This document shows, piece after piece, positions 10,001 through 18,267 of a stretch of DNA of 64,000 nucleotides. The notes under the pieces were generated by a model, which saw only the letters and a program-made list of their open reading frames with translations, had not been told where the DNA came from and ran no database searches. Each line of letters starts with the position of its first letter. Within the stretch, counting starts at the first letter, position 1. Source of the DNA: Clostridia bacterium (lineage in GTDB: Bacteria; Bacillota; Clostridia; Christensenellales; CAG-138); assembly GCA_017547885.1 (NCBI GenBank), contig JAFYOP010000012.1:34086-98085 (forward strand), written 5' to 3'. A program made the translations under genes and the position numbers.

Positions 10001-10402
10001 CCAAACTACTTCAACCCTGAAGGCATCCCTTCTCAGGACGGCTCTCTTACAAACATGGATCTGTATGTAGGTCTTCGTAAAAACGCAGGCTGGTGTCAGG
10101 CCTTCGGCGAAAGATATGTATATGTTGCTCTTAACTACTTTAACCCCGAGCGTATTACAGGCATACTGGACGAAATGGTAAGCACAATGGAGCCGGAAAT
10201 GGCCCGCCATATCAAGCGCTGGGGTACTCCATCCAGTATTTCTGAATGGAAAAGCAACGTAAAGGCTCTTCGTGACTGCCTTGAAAAACGTCAAGGCCAC
10301 GCCCTGACATACCTGCAGCGTGAATTTGGCTTCAGCGATGCGCAGATGCAGGAATGGAAAACCAAGGCAACAGAAACTCCACTTCCCCAAACCGATCAAT
10401 AA
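7055..10402 (+). CDS. Lipoprotein with four lamin-tail-like repeats, chitobiase-C-like domain and CotH kinase domain
   Basis: From the ATG at 7055 the product has 1115 residues and starts with a lipoprotein signal (lysines, hydrophobic run, lipobox LTGC). Four lamin-tail-domain units begin near residues 36, 190, 343 and 497, each with a W-x-E-(L/I)-x-N core. A chitobiase C-terminal-like fold (YYTTDGSKPT) sits around 650-680. A CotH domain fills about 718-1070, with DLDLAL near 963 matching the metal-binding Asp motif of CotH atypical kinases. CotH proteins phosphorylate spore coat proteins, but many bacterial homologues are surface proteins of unknown substrate. An in-frame upstream ATG at 6983 would spoil the signal peptide and precede the promoter. 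Substrate unknown. Confidence 0.88.
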   Translation: MTYAFIKKSIAVMACLLLIAALTGCDSIAASGSASNVYISEVVSSNSFSLIDDVLGSPDWIELHNPSASAVDLEGYALTDNLKDPHKWTFPEVSIPAGGYITVYAAKYEGGEDLLCTGFGLSKSGELLYLVDPYYNVIQQLEVPELVSDVSYARTADGSYGYCSSPTPNSENSTDIFLSSGDSLSVMSSDDALVITEVMPKNLSTLQSADGSYYSWAEIKNVSSSSVMLSDYYLSDSIAEPSKWRLPSASIDPGQYAIVYLSGEDSTDSGEMHASFRIGSTDSALALSNGAGSVISMINWTNPVYPGISVVGPDTYTAFPTPAEDNSAAVFQSLSLSPMNESSPVRINELLKFNKYSIRDFYGDRSPWVELYNSSSSAVSLGNYCLSDDGENPFKWHFPETTIEPGEYRVVFLSGNETSDGELHTSFTLSRTENQLMLTDMSSMTYQLIELDPSIGENASYGAGSDGQYYFYASPTPGAANTTHAFSDVSDASVTKMASVYISEVSAVKAAKSDGTDWIELHNSSGDSINLEGWHITDDPNDMFKFTFPSFRISSGDYATLSASASSTSGVSAPFNISASGDTLILTDEDGNIKDIFETGALRYGITSGRIENQSDRVFFSSPTKGKENTSAAYSSFTSSPVFSDNTLYHSGSFQLSLSCLTPNARIYYTTDGSKPTTESSLYSGPLTISKNTPVKAIAVADGMLPSDTAAATYLFEEPHTLPVVCLSIDSTSFNEVYSVTDRWEKVEREGYCEYYEVDGLLGTQFPCGLRVNGASTLTMRQKSLSIFLRGGYGQSSTGYQFFPGNDVTEYTSLAIRNSGQDASKARLRDSFYSKCVAGLNLDYIQTRPVIVYINGQYWGLYDFNENQNEDYLATHFGVDPDTVNIIRRNETPLAGNRTDFYRVRKYGLEEDTSQDSKYQEFIQWVDVDYFMDYLIAQSYFANGDMFNQKYWRTEDYSIKWRPIYYDLDLALGASSPTRNILPNYFNPEGIPSQDGSLTNMDLYVGLRKNAGWCQAFGERYVYVALNYFNPERITGILDEMVSTMEPEMARHIKRWGTPSSISEWKSNVKALRDCLEKRQGHALTYLQREFGFSDAQMQEWKTKATETPLPQTDQ

Positions 10403-10417
10403 TCCGATAAAACATAA

Positions 10418-10445
10418 ATAGCGGACGGCTAAAGCCGTCCGCTAT
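10418..10445. terminator. Bidirectional terminator between cotH-like gene and oadA
   Basis: Near-perfect 13-bp inverted repeat (ATAGCGGACGGCT / AGCCGTCCGCTAT) between convergent genes, with an A/T-rich flank on each side. Confidence 0.8.
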
Positions 10446-10465
10446 TATATTTAATATGCGTTAAG

Positions 10466-11902
10466 TTAGATGGTAACGTCCTCAACATACAGGTTGTAAA
10501 CCTTGTTTGGATCTGCAGGTGCAGCCTCTGCTGCAGGAGCAGCAGAAGCTTCCTTGGCAGCCTTGCGGGCTTCAAAGAACTTCTGAGCTACCTGGGGGAA
10601 CAGAGCGTAGCTGAGTACGTCCTCCTCCTGCTCATAGTAACCCATTTCCCTTACTTCCTGCTCATACTTTTCCAGCTCGGGAGTAAGCAGGTCTGCAGGG
10701 CGGCAGGTAATAGGCTGCTTGTCGCCGATAGCCATGCGGCGTACTTCTTCGTTTACCTCGCCGGGCAGTGCGCCGTATTCGCCTGCCAGAACCGCCTTGG
10801 ATTCCTTGGTAAAGGTTTTATAGCGGCCCATCAGTACGTTAAATACGGCCTGAGTACCAACTATCTGGCTGGAAGGCGTTACAAGGGGAGGATAGCCGAA
10901 GTCCTTGCGGACAACGGGAATCTCAGCAAGAACGTCATAGTACTTTTCTTCCTTGTTGGCCTGCTTCAGCTGGCTGATAAGGTTGGAAAGCATGCCGCCG
11001 GGAACCTGATAAATCAGGGTGTTGGTATCAACGTTAAGCACCTTGGGATCCAGGCTGCCCTGTTCCTTAAGCTTGTTGGCAACGCCGCGGAAGTGCTTTG
11101 CAGCCTGAGCCAGCTTTTCAAGGTCATATCCGGTATCATGCTCAGTACCCTTAAGGGTAGCAACCAGAGCCTCTGTGGCGGGCTGTGCGGTGCCGTTTGC
11201 CAGAGGAGACAGCGCGCAGTCAACGATGTCTACGCCTGCCTGCATGGCCATCAGGTAAGTCATATCGCCGGTGCCGGTGGTATTGTGGGTGTGCAGATGG
11301 ATAGGTACATCTACTTCTTCCTTAAGACGCTTTACCAGAGAATATGCATCGTAAGGCAGCAGCAGGTTTGCCATGTCCTTTATGCAGATGTTGTCTGCGC
11401 CCATCTGAACAAGTTCCTTTGCCAGCTTTACGAAATAGTCCTCATTATGTACAGGGCTGATGGTATAGCTGATGGCAGGTTCGCAGATTCCGCCGTACTT
11501 CTTGGTGTACTTGATGGCGGCTTCCAGGTTGCGCACGTCGTTAAGTGCGTCGAATATACGTACTACATCAATACCGTTTTCGATTGCCTTGCGGCAGAAC
11601 TGCTCAACTACGTCATCGGCATAGTGCTTGTAGCCCAGTATGTTCTGACCGCGGAAGAGCATCTGCAGCTTAGTATTGGGCAGAGCCTTCTTAAGCTTGC
11701 GAAGCCTATCCCAGGGATCCTCATTGAGGAAGCGGAGGCAGCTGTCAAAGGTTGCGCCGCCCCAGCACTCCAGGGAGTAGTAGCCGATGCTGTCCAGTAT
11801 TTCACAGGCAGGAAGCATATCCTCCACCCTCATTCGGGTAGCAGCCTGAGACTGGTGAGCGTCGCGCAGTATAGTGTCGGTTATCATTAATTTCTTAGCC
11901 AT
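10466..11902 (-). CDS. oadA: Oxaloacetate decarboxylase alpha subunit / pyruvate carboxylase subunit B-type carboxyltransferase
   Basis: 478 residues with the DRE-TIM/HMGL-like carboxyltransferase fold: an N-terminal TxxxDAHQS metal/substrate motif, the HLHTHN metal-binding segment and the lysine-containing IKDMANLL motif, followed by the conserved carboxylase domain to about 450. It moves the carboxyl group of oxaloacetate to biotin. It ends in a short Ala/Pro tail and has no biotinyl domain of its own; that function is supplied by the separate carrier at 13156-13533. It is the last gene of the gamma-carrier-beta-alpha operon. A methylmalonyl-CoA role is unlikely because the catalytic domain is of oxaloacetate/pyruvate type. 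Confidence 0.92.
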   Translation of the reverse strand: MAKKLMITDTILRDAHQSQAATRMRVEDMLPACEILDSIGYYSLECWGGATFDSCLRFLNEDPWDRLRKLKKALPNTKLQMLFRGQNILGYKHYADDVVEQFCRKAIENGIDVVRIFDALNDVRNLEAAIKYTKKYGGICEPAISYTISPVHNEDYFVKLAKELVQMGADNICIKDMANLLLPYDAYSLVKRLKEEVDVPIHLHTHNTTGTGDMTYLMAMQAGVDIVDCALSPLANGTAQPATEALVATLKGTEHDTGYDLEKLAQAAKHFRGVANKLKEQGSLDPKVLNVDTNTLIYQVPGGMLSNLISQLKQANKEEKYYDVLAEIPVVRKDFGYPPLVTPSSQIVGTQAVFNVLMGRYKTFTKESKAVLAGEYGALPGEVNEEVRRMAIGDKQPITCRPADLLTPELEKYEQEVREMGYYEQEEDVLSYALFPQVAQKFFEARKAAKEASAAPAAEAAPADPNKVYNLYVEDVTI

Positions 11903-11913
11903 AGGTTAACCTC

Positions 11914-13110
11914 CTAGTGCTGGAACAGGGCAAGGAATACGCCGGCTGCGATTGCAGAGCCGATAACACCTGCCACATTGGGGCCCATAGCGTGCATGAG
12001 CAGGAAGTTCTTGGGATTTTCCTTCTGACCAACCACCTGAGATACGCGGGCTGCCATGGGAACGGCAGAAACGCCTGCGGAACCGATGAGAGGATTGATC
12101 TTGCCGCCGGAAAGCACATACATGAGCTTGCCAAGCAATACGCCGCCTGCGGTACCAAAGCCGAACGCGCAAACGCCCATTACAAGGATACCAAGGGTCT
12201 GGAAATCAAGGAATACTTCTGCAGTGGCGGTAGCACCAACGGAAACGCCAAGGAATATGGTAACGATATTCATCAGCTCATTCTGGGCGGTCTTACAGAG
12301 ACGATCGGTAACACCGCACTCCTTAAACAGGTTGCCCAGCATCAGCAGGCCGATAAGGGGCGCAGCGGAGGGCAGCAGCAGGGATACAAAGATGGTGCAC
12401 ATGATGGGGAAAATTATCTTTTCCTTCTTGGATACAGGCCTGAGCTGTTCCATCACGACCATACGTTCTTTCTTGGTGGTAAGAGCCTTCATAATGGGAG
12501 GCTGGATAACAGGTACCAACGCCATGTATGAATAGGCAGCTACCGCTATGGGGCCAAGCAGAGCAGGAGCCAGCTTGGAGGTTACGTAGATAGCGGTAGG
12601 ACCGTCGGCACCGCCGATGATGCCGATAGAGGCAGCTTCGTTGTTGCCGAAGTTGATATTGGGGAATATGTCGCTAAGTGCCAATGCGCCAAAGAAGGCT
12701 ATGAAAATTCCCAGCTGAGCAGCTGCGCCAAGCAGCAGGCTCTTGGGGTTGGCGATCATGGGACCAAAGTCCGTCATAGCACCTACACCCATAAATATAA
12801 GTGAAGGATAAATGCCCAGCTTTACGCCAAGATACAGATAGTCGATAAGACCGGCGCCTGCATTGAATGCCTGCCAATCAACATGGCCGCCTGCATAAAA
12901 CTCACTGTGGAACATTTCTGCGCCGGGCAGGTTGGTAAGCAGCATGCCGAATGCGATAGGCACAAGCAGCAGGGGTTCAAAGCCCTTTACTATAGCAAGA
13001 TACAGCAGAACGCAGGAAATGACCAGCATGATGATATAGCCGGGATTCTGTACAAGCTGCTGAAATCCTGTGGTAGCAAGGAACTCCTTGATAGGTTCGA
13101 TATAACTCAT
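11914..13110 (-). CDS. oadB: Na+-translocating decarboxylase beta subunit
   Basis: 398 residues, almost entirely hydrophobic, with about eleven membrane helices. The hallmark [10 protein letters not shown] segment contains the Asp essential for sodium movement in OadB/MmdB/GcdB. It decarboxylates carboxybiotin and couples this to Na+ export. Followed 11 bases later by oadA. Substrate specificity comes from the alpha subunit. Confidence 0.95.
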   Translation of the reverse strand: MSYIEPIKEFLATTGFQQLVQNPGYIIMLVISCVLLYLAIVKGFEPLLLVPIAFGMLLTNLPGAEMFHSEFYAGGHVDWQAFNAGAGLIDYLYLGVKLGIYPSLIFMGVGAMTDFGPMIANPKSLLLGAAAQLGIFIAFFGALALSDIFPNINFGNNEAASIGIIGGADGPTAIYVTSKLAPALLGPIAVAAYSYMALVPVIQPPIMKALTTKKERMVVMEQLRPVSKKEKIIFPIMCTIFVSLLLPSAAPLIGLLMLGNLFKECGVTDRLCKTAQNELMNIVTIFLGVSVGATATAEVFLDFQTLGILVMGVCAFGFGTAGGVLLGKLMYVLSGGKINPLIGSAGVSAVPMAARVSQVVGQKENPKNFLLMHAMGPNVAGVIGSAIAAGVFLALFQH

Positions 13111-13155
13111 CTACTGTCTCCTTTCGTTTGATTTATTAATATCACACAAAGGAGA

Positions 13156-13533
13156 TTAGCCGATAACAACCAGAACATCGCCGGAGTTTACGGTTGCACC
13201 CTTAGCTACGTTAACAGCGGTAACCTTGCCGTTTACACCTGCGAAGATCTCATTCTCCATCTTCATGGCCTCGAGAAGAACAACTACGGTATTCTCGTTT
13301 ACAACATCACCAACCTTGACCTTAACGTCAAGAATATTGCCGGGCATGGGAGCGCTTACGCTGGTAGCGCCGGCAGGTGCTGCAACGGGAGCCGCTACAG
13401 GGGCGGGTGCAGGAGCTGCTGCGGGGGCTGCAGCAACAGGAGCAGGAGCGGCAGCGGGGGCTGCACCTGCTGCAATTTCTTCTACTTCAACTTCGTAGGA
13501 AGTACCGTTTACGTTTACCAGAAACTTACGCAT
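13156..13533 (-). CDS. Biotin carboxyl carrier protein of the decarboxylase
   Basis: 125 residues from the ATG preceded by GGAGG (a longer frame upstream lacks a better start). An N-terminal beta segment, a flexible Ala/Pro-rich linker (about 28-60) and a biotinyl domain with the EAMKMEN motif, whose central lysine is biotinylated. It shuttles CO2 from the alpha subunit to the membrane beta subunit. In Klebsiella this domain is fused to OadA; here it is a free protein between gamma and beta. Confidence 0.94.
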   Translation of the reverse strand: MRKFLVNVNGTSYEVEVEEIAAGAAPAAAPAPVAAAPAAAPAPAPVAAPVAAPAGATSVSAPMPGNILDVKVKVGDVVNENTVVVLLEAMKMENEIFAGVNGKVTAVNVAKGATVNSGDVLVVIG

Positions 13534-13571
13534 TATAATTTCCTCCATCAATATTTCGATAATTGTGTTAA

Positions 13572-13877
13572 TTAGATTTTTTTAATGCTGCGGATCCTGA
13601 GTCCCTGAGGCTCGCCGCCCATGTAGGTAGCTATGGCAGCTGCGATGGCTGCATCAAATGCCTTGCGGTCTGCCACATCGGGGGTAGCTGCCTGTACAGG
13701 AGCAGCAACAGGTGCAGGAGCAGCTTTTGCTGCCGCATCTTTACCTTCGCCCAGGACTTTGCTCATCAGCTTTGTAAGCACAATAAGGCAGAGTAAGCCG
13801 AAAAACACAGTTCCCATACCGAGCAGCAATACGAATACGGGGCTAACGTTTGTCAATTTGAATGTTCCTCCCTTCAT
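13572..13877 (-). CDS. oadG: Sodium pump decarboxylase gamma subunit
   Basis: 101 residues: one membrane helix (about 12-35), an Ala/Pro-rich linker and a short soluble tail, as in OadG, which joins alpha to beta. It leads the operon. A GGGAGG site lies inside the first codons and points to a TTG at 13856 as an alternative start (94 residues); the ATG at 13877 has no visible ribosome site. Confidence 0.8.
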   Translation of the reverse strand: MKGGTFKLTNVSPVFVLLLGMGTVFFGLLCLIVLTKLMSKVLGEGKDAAAKAAPAPVAAPVQAATPDVADRKAFDAAIAAAIATYMGGEPQGLRIRSIKKI

Positions 13878-14086
13878 GAATTATCAACAATGTAAGATGT
13901 GACCAATAAAAAGCTATAATACAAGCTTATGCGGAAAAGAGGCTGATTTGGAGCATCAACTCTCCCCCATTTTGTATAATTGTACATGAATATATTAAAG
14001 TTGGCAATATAAAAGCCCGTTAAATAACAATTGCCGTTAGTGATGTGATTATATATTATCCTTACTTATAACAAAACCCCGGTCGG

Positions 14087-14794
14087 TCATTCTGCCGGGT
14101 CCAGGGCCTTGATTTCCTGCTCTGTAAGGAATCGCCATTGTCCGGTTTTCAGTTCCCCGAGTTTCAGCGATCCTTCTCTTATTCTGCGCAGCAGCAACGT
14201 ATCCTTCCCTACTGCCGCGATCATTCGCCTTACCTGTCTGTTGCGTCCTTCATGTATTGTGATGTCCAGCTCGCTTTTGCCGTCTTTACGAATTATGACA
14301 TTGTCCACCTTGGCCGGTGAAGTAACGCCATCATCCAAAGTTATTCCGCACTGCAGTCGGGATATATCCCGCCGGTCTATTATGCCGCTGCATACCACAT
14401 GGTATGTTTTGTCCATCTCAAATTTAGGATGGGTCATGCGGTATGCAAGGTCTCCGTCATTTGTCAGCAGTATAAGTCCCTCTGAATCATAATCCAGGCG
14501 ACCAACATTATACAGTCTGTATGGAAGATCTTTTACATAGTCTATAACTGTTTTTCGCCCCTCGGGATCGCTGCAGGTGCATACTACTCCCTGAGGCTTG
14601 TTCAGCATTATGACCACGCGCTCAACATCTGCCATAAGCGCCTTGCCGTCAAACTCAACAGTATCCCCGGGCTCTACAGTACACCCTATCACAGCCACAG
14701 CACCGTTAACTTTTACTCTGCCTGCCGAAATGTACTCTTCGCACTTTCTGCGGGACGCAACACCTGCATCCGCCATGAATTTCTGCAACCGCAT
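14087..14794 (-). CDS. rluB: RsuA/RluB-family 23S/16S rRNA pseudouridine synthase
   Basis: 235 residues from the first ATG (a TTG 39 bases earlier would overlap dacF). An N-terminal S4 RNA-binding domain (MRLQKFMADAG, SRRKCEEYI) precedes the catalytic domain with GRLDYDSEGLILLTNDG, whose Asp is the nucleophile. It converts a uridine of rRNA to pseudouridine; RluB versus RsuA specificity is not certain. Downstream of dacF, as in the scpAB-dacB-rluB string of Bacillus. Confidence 0.92.
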   Translation of the reverse strand: MRLQKFMADAGVASRRKCEEYISAGRVKVNGAVAVIGCTVEPGDTVEFDGKALMADVERVVIMLNKPQGVVCTCSDPEGRKTVIDYVKDLPYRLYNVGRLDYDSEGLILLTNDGDLAYRMTHPKFEMDKTYHVVCSGIIDRRDISRLQCGITLDDGVTSPAKVDNVIIRKDGKSELDITIHEGRNRQVRRMIAAVGKDTLLLRRIREGSLKLGELKTGQWRFLTEQEIKALDPAE

Positions 14795-14822
14795 GTTTTG
14801 TTTATACCCCCACTGCCGCCTG

Positions 14823-15935
14823 CTATGCGGCAAATCGCTTGATTATTCTATTGAAATAGTAATTTATGCCGGCATCCGGCACATCCTCCGCCGCCACCAG
14901 GTCCCGCCGCAGCAGCAAAGCATCCCCATCCAGCACCTCCACATAGCCCAGCACCTCTCCCTTATATACAGGGGCAGAAATGCCTTCATCCATGTATACG
15001 CGGGTTCTGAAACTTGGCGATGTTCCTTTTTCCACAGGTACTATTATATCCCGAGACGGAGTAAGTTCCAATAGGCTTTTTTCTCCCCCGCTCACCGCGG
15101 CCCTCGCCACTATTGTCCCTGTTTTTACCATTACATTTGTTTCATAGTTTTCAAAGCCGTGATCCAGCATTGCTTTGGCATCTTCAAACATATTCGGGCA
15201 ATTCAGCACTGCCCCTATAAGTTCCATACCATCCTGTTCGGCAGAAAATACCAGACAGCGTCCCGCTGCTTTGGTATATCCTGTTTTTACTCCTGTGCCG
15301 CCTGCATATTCCCATAGAATTCTGTTTTTATTTTTAAATGTACGGGCAATTTCTCCCGTCTCAGCCCTGTAATATTCTGTGGATACTATCTGCCTAAACT
15401 GCTCGTTCTCCATGGCTTTTGCAGCAATACGGGCAAGGTCATATGCTGTAGTATAATGAGCATCATCATGAAGGCCGTTTGGCGTAACAAAATTGGTATT
15501 GTATGCCCCCAGCTCAATTGCCTTCTTGTTCATTATATCCGCAAAGGCTTGGGTGCCCCCTCCAATGTGTACCGCGATTGCCACTGCCGCATCGTTGCCG
15601 GATGAAAGCATCAGCCCATACAGCAGGTCTTTAAGGGCAATTTCCTCCTCAAGGTGCAGATATATGCTGGAGCCCTCTGTTCCGTATGCGCTTGCGTCCA
15701 CAGTTACGGTATCTTCCGCCTCTCCCTGTTCCAGAGCCACAAGTGCCGTCATTATCTTTGTTGTGCTTGCCATGGGAAGTTTTTCATGTGCATTTTCTGC
15801 GTACAGTATTTTCCCCGTCTCCGCCTCTATCAGTATTGCGCTGCGAGCGGACACATCAAGAGCAAACGTTTCCACGGGCCATGCCATTATCAGCAGCAGA
15901 ACCACCCAAAGCAGCCACTTTAAGTGCCGTGTCAT
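14823..15935 (-). CDS. dacF: D-alanyl-D-alanine carboxypeptidase (PBP5/DacF type)
   Basis: 370 residues with an N-terminal signal peptide and all three serine-peptidase motifs: STTK at 57-60, SGN at 112-114 and KTG at 217-219. The C-terminal part (about 270-365) is the PBP5 beta domain. It trims the terminal D-Ala from peptidoglycan stem peptides, outside the membrane, and in spore formers modulates spore peptidoglycan cross-linking. It overlaps the upstream gerW-like gene by four bases. A catalytically dead paralogue lies at 19016-20152. Confidence 0.94.
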   Translation of the reverse strand: MTRHLKWLLWVVLLLIMAWPVETFALDVSARSAILIEAETGKILYAENAHEKLPMASTTKIMTALVALEQGEAEDTVTVDASAYGTEGSSIYLHLEEEIALKDLLYGLMLSSGNDAAVAIAVHIGGGTQAFADIMNKKAIELGAYNTNFVTPNGLHDDAHYTTAYDLARIAAKAMENEQFRQIVSTEYYRAETGEIARTFKNKNRILWEYAGGTGVKTGYTKAAGRCLVFSAEQDGMELIGAVLNCPNMFEDAKAMLDHGFENYETNVMVKTGTIVARAAVSGGEKSLLELTPSRDIIVPVEKGTSPSFRTRVYMDEGISAPVYKGEVLGYVEVLDGDALLLRRDLVAAEDVPDAGINYYFNRIIKRFAA

Positions 15936-16387
15936 TGTGCATTCCCATTTTCCATTTGGTTATTTTTATCCTTTTTACAGCTTGCCATGCTGTTTTTTAC
16001 CGCCTGCTCTACGGTTCCAATCAGCTCAGGCAGTATTTCCACAGCCCTGTCAAAGGTTGTATTATAATCTGCCGGCATGACCTTTACACAGCCATTGTTT
16101 ACGGACAGAAATGCCAGCGGAGTAATGGTCATTCCCGCAACCGCAGCGCCTGCGAAGGGATAGCTGCTTGCCTCGTTCATTTCCTCTGCGCTTCGTTGTA
16201 TAGGGGACTTTTTCTTTTCGGTACCGTATTCTCCTCCGCCAGATATAAATCCCATGGACAGCCTTGATACAGGCAGTATCATAGTCTCGCCCGCCGTAAG
16301 TATAGGATTACCTACTATGGTGTTCACGTCCGCCATGGCTTTAAGCTGTTCCATCGTGGTCTTCATTATGTTTTCAACAGGATGCAT
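15932..16387 (-). CDS. ytfJ: GerW/YtfJ family spore protein
   Basis: 151 residues matching the YtfJ (GerW) family: the N-terminal segment around residues 20-50 holding GxPI and T-x-I-x-P-V-S, then the glycine-rich GGGEYG and a GAxAG central part. In Bacillus GerW is needed for germination with some nutrients. Its start follows the DUF2953 (YtfI) gene by four bases, the same pairing as ytfI-ytfJ in Bacillus, and its stop overlaps dacF, so the three are co-translated. Confidence 0.88.
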   Translation of the reverse strand: MHPVENIMKTTMEQLKAMADVNTIVGNPILTAGETMILPVSRLSMGFISGGGEYGTEKKKSPIQRSAEEMNEASSYPFAGAAVAGMTITPLAFLSVNNGCVKVMPADYNTTFDRAVEILPELIGTVEQAVKNSMASCKKDKNNQMENGNAQ

Positions 16388-16391
16388 TATA

Positions 16392-16916
16392 TTATTTTCC
16401 CTTCCGCATTTTGGATATTTTCCGCCTTATGGCGGCACAAATAATCTGCACAGGATGCAGCCTTGCTATGCCTGCCAATTCAATCCAAAATGCATTATGG
16501 TCGAAAACAGGCTTTGCCGTTACCCTCAGCTTGTCAGGTTTTGCCAACAGCATCGCCGCCTGCAGAAGCTCGCGCAAAGTTCCGGATATTATCACACCTG
16601 ATGCCCCGTCATTCTTGATCCCTGCGGATACACATATATCAATTTCCTTTATTTTTGTTCCGTTCCATATATACCTTGGCAATGAGGTTTTTTGTTTTCG
16701 CTTTGGCAGAGAATGGGGCTTTCCGTTTACGTACAGCGTAAACGGAAACCAACAGGCCACAGCCTCCCCTTTCACCTTTACCGCACCGAAAAGCAGCCCG
16801 GCTTCAACATTAAGCCGAGCCTGCTGCAGTTCAAGGAACAGGCTAAAGCGAATCCTGGCCCCCGTCAACAGCAGCAGTGCCGATGCGGATAAAATATAAA
16901 GAGCCATGCTTATCAT
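16392..16916 (-). CDS. DUF2953 (YtfI-like) protein
   Basis: 174 residues: an N-terminal hydrophobic segment (about 2-20), a beta-rich middle and a basic C-terminus, in the DUF2953 family normally found before YtfJ. Function unknown; a spore-related role is inferred from context. The start codon sits within a strong hairpin at 16900-16922 and no good ribosome site precedes it, so its translation may be controlled or may start at the next ATG three codons on. Confidence 0.8.
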   Translation of the reverse strand: MISMALYILSASALLLLTGARIRFSLFLELQQARLNVEAGLLFGAVKVKGEAVACWFPFTLYVNGKPHSLPKRKQKTSLPRYIWNGTKIKEIDICVSAGIKNDGASGVIISGTLRELLQAAMLLAKPDKLRVTAKPVFDHNAFWIELAGIARLHPVQIICAAIRRKISKMRKGK

Positions 16917-16922
16917 GGCTCT
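16900..16922 (-). promoter_or_regulatory. Hairpin overlapping the DUF2953 start codon
   Basis: Perfect 9-bp inverted repeat (AGAGCCATG / CATGGCTCT, 5-base loop). On the minus strand the left arm contains the start codon of the DUF2953 gene, and the right arm is followed by TTTATATTTT. It may hinder initiation or attenuate transcription after scpB. Confidence 0.5.
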
Positions 16923-16946
16923 TAGTATTTGACAGATATGGTATTT

Positions 16947-17492
16947 TTATGATTCGCTCTGCTGTTCCTCAGCGTCTTCCTCAGCAAACACGCCGTATTC
17001 GGGAAGTTCCTCGATAGAATGTATGCCAAATTGACGAAGAAAAGCATCCGTTGTGCCAAAGGTCATAGGCCTTCCTACGGAATCCTTTCGGCCCATTTCC
17101 TGAATAAGGCCCAGCTTCAGAAGCTGGCTTACTGAATAGTCGCACCTTACTCCACGCACAGCCTCAATATCGGAACGGGTCACAGGCTGACGATAGGCTA
17201 TTATGGATAGGGTCTCCAGCATGGCCTGAGAAAAGCTTTTTGTCTGAGCGGGCTGAAGAAGCTCTTCAACATATCCTGCATATTTGCGATTGGATACCAG
17301 CTGAACAGTATCGTCTGTAATATACAGCTGTACCCCTCTTTCTTCCTGACGATAAAGCTCCTCCATCTGATGGATAACGGCATTCATCTCTATGCCTGTC
17401 ATATCCAGCGCACGCTGAAGCTGAACCAGAGAAACCGGTTCACCCGAAACAAACAATATGCACTCTATTGCGGAAAATCGTTGATCCTGCAT
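16947..17492 (-). CDS. scpB: Segregation and condensation protein B
   Basis: 181 residues from the ATG with GGAAG upstream. Two tandem winged-helix units typical of ScpB, including the conserved stretch SQAMLETLSIIAYRQPVTR. It binds ScpA and SMC to form the condensin-like complex for chromosome organisation. The gene overlaps none but begins within 11 bases of the scpA stop. Confidence 0.95.
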   Translation of the reverse strand: MQDQRFSAIECILFVSGEPVSLVQLQRALDMTGIEMNAVIHQMEELYRQEERGVQLYITDDTVQLVSNRKYAGYVEELLQPAQTKSFSQAMLETLSIIAYRQPVTRSDIEAVRGVRCDYSVSQLLKLGLIQEMGRKDSVGRPMTFGTTDAFLRQFGIHSIEELPEYGVFAEEDAEEQQSES

Positions 17493-17502
17493 GTTATCTT
17501 CC

Positions 17503-18267
17503 TTACTGCTCGTCCATATATTCGGCATCCTCATCGTCTTCCCGAATATTAAGGGCGGTAATATTGATAGGCTCGTATGGGGCGGACTGCTTGATGGTTA
17601 TCTCTCCCCGCATCAGCATATCCAGCAGAGACATAAAGGTTACTATCATCTCTATCTTGGAAGCATCCTCATCAAAAAGCGCCTCAAACCTAAGGGTCTT
17701 TTTCTCTTTGAGCCTGTCTCTTATTTTTACAAGCTGGCGGCGAATGGTGAATTGATCGTTCACTACCTCCTGCTTGTCTATAGCGTTGGCACGCTCCATA
17801 CGGCGCCTGTCCATAAGCTCAGCAAAAGCGCGAAGCAGGCTCTGTGTGGAGGATTCTTCCCAATTTATCTCCTGTGGCGGCAGGGCGAATTCCTCAGGCA
17901 GCTTGGTGTATACGCCGCTTGCGTCCTTTAATAATTCCGCAAGCTTTTCTCCGGCCTCTTTGGCTGCCCTGTATTCCCTCAGCTGACGGATAAGGGCTTC
18001 TGCCGGATCTTCCTCTTCCTCAGTATTTTCCTTGGGCGGACGAGGCAGCAGCGAGCGGGATTTAATGTATACCAGCGTTGCCGCCATAGTCAAAAACTCA
18101 CTGGCGGTATCCATATCCAGCTCCTCTATCTGGTTCATATACTCCAGATATTGGGCGGTTATTTCGGATATAAATATGTCCTTTATGTCCACCTCTGCCT
18201 GCTCGATAAGGTGTAGCAGCAGATCAAGCGGCCCCTCAAAACGGGAAAGTTTAACTTCGTAGCTCAT
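17503..18267 (-). CDS. scpA: Segregation and condensation protein A
   Basis: 254 residues, the normal ScpA length. The N-terminal SMC-neck-binding part contains FEGPLDLLLHLI, and a C-terminal winged helix binds the SMC head. Its ATG directly abuts the stop of the upstream M50 peptidase gene (TAA then ATG), suggesting translational coupling. Confidence 0.95.
   Translation of the reverse strand: MSYEVKLSRFEGPLDLLLHLIEQAEVDIKDIFISEITAQYLEYMNQIEELDMDTASEFLTMAATLVYIKSRSLLPRPPKENTEEEEDPAEALIRQLREYRAAKEAGEKLAELLKDASGVYTKLPEEFALPPQEINWEESSTQSLLRAFAELMDRRRMERANAIDKQEVVNDQFTIRRQLVKIRDRLKEKKTLRFEALFDEDASKIEMIVTFMSLLDMLMRGEITIKQSAPYEPINITALNIREDDEDAEYMDEQ

Noticed and set aside
13226..13498. Plus-strand Ala/Gly-rich frame opposite the biotin carrier gene
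   Set aside because: Product of the GC-rich linker read backwards; the carrier protein with EAMKMEN is certain.
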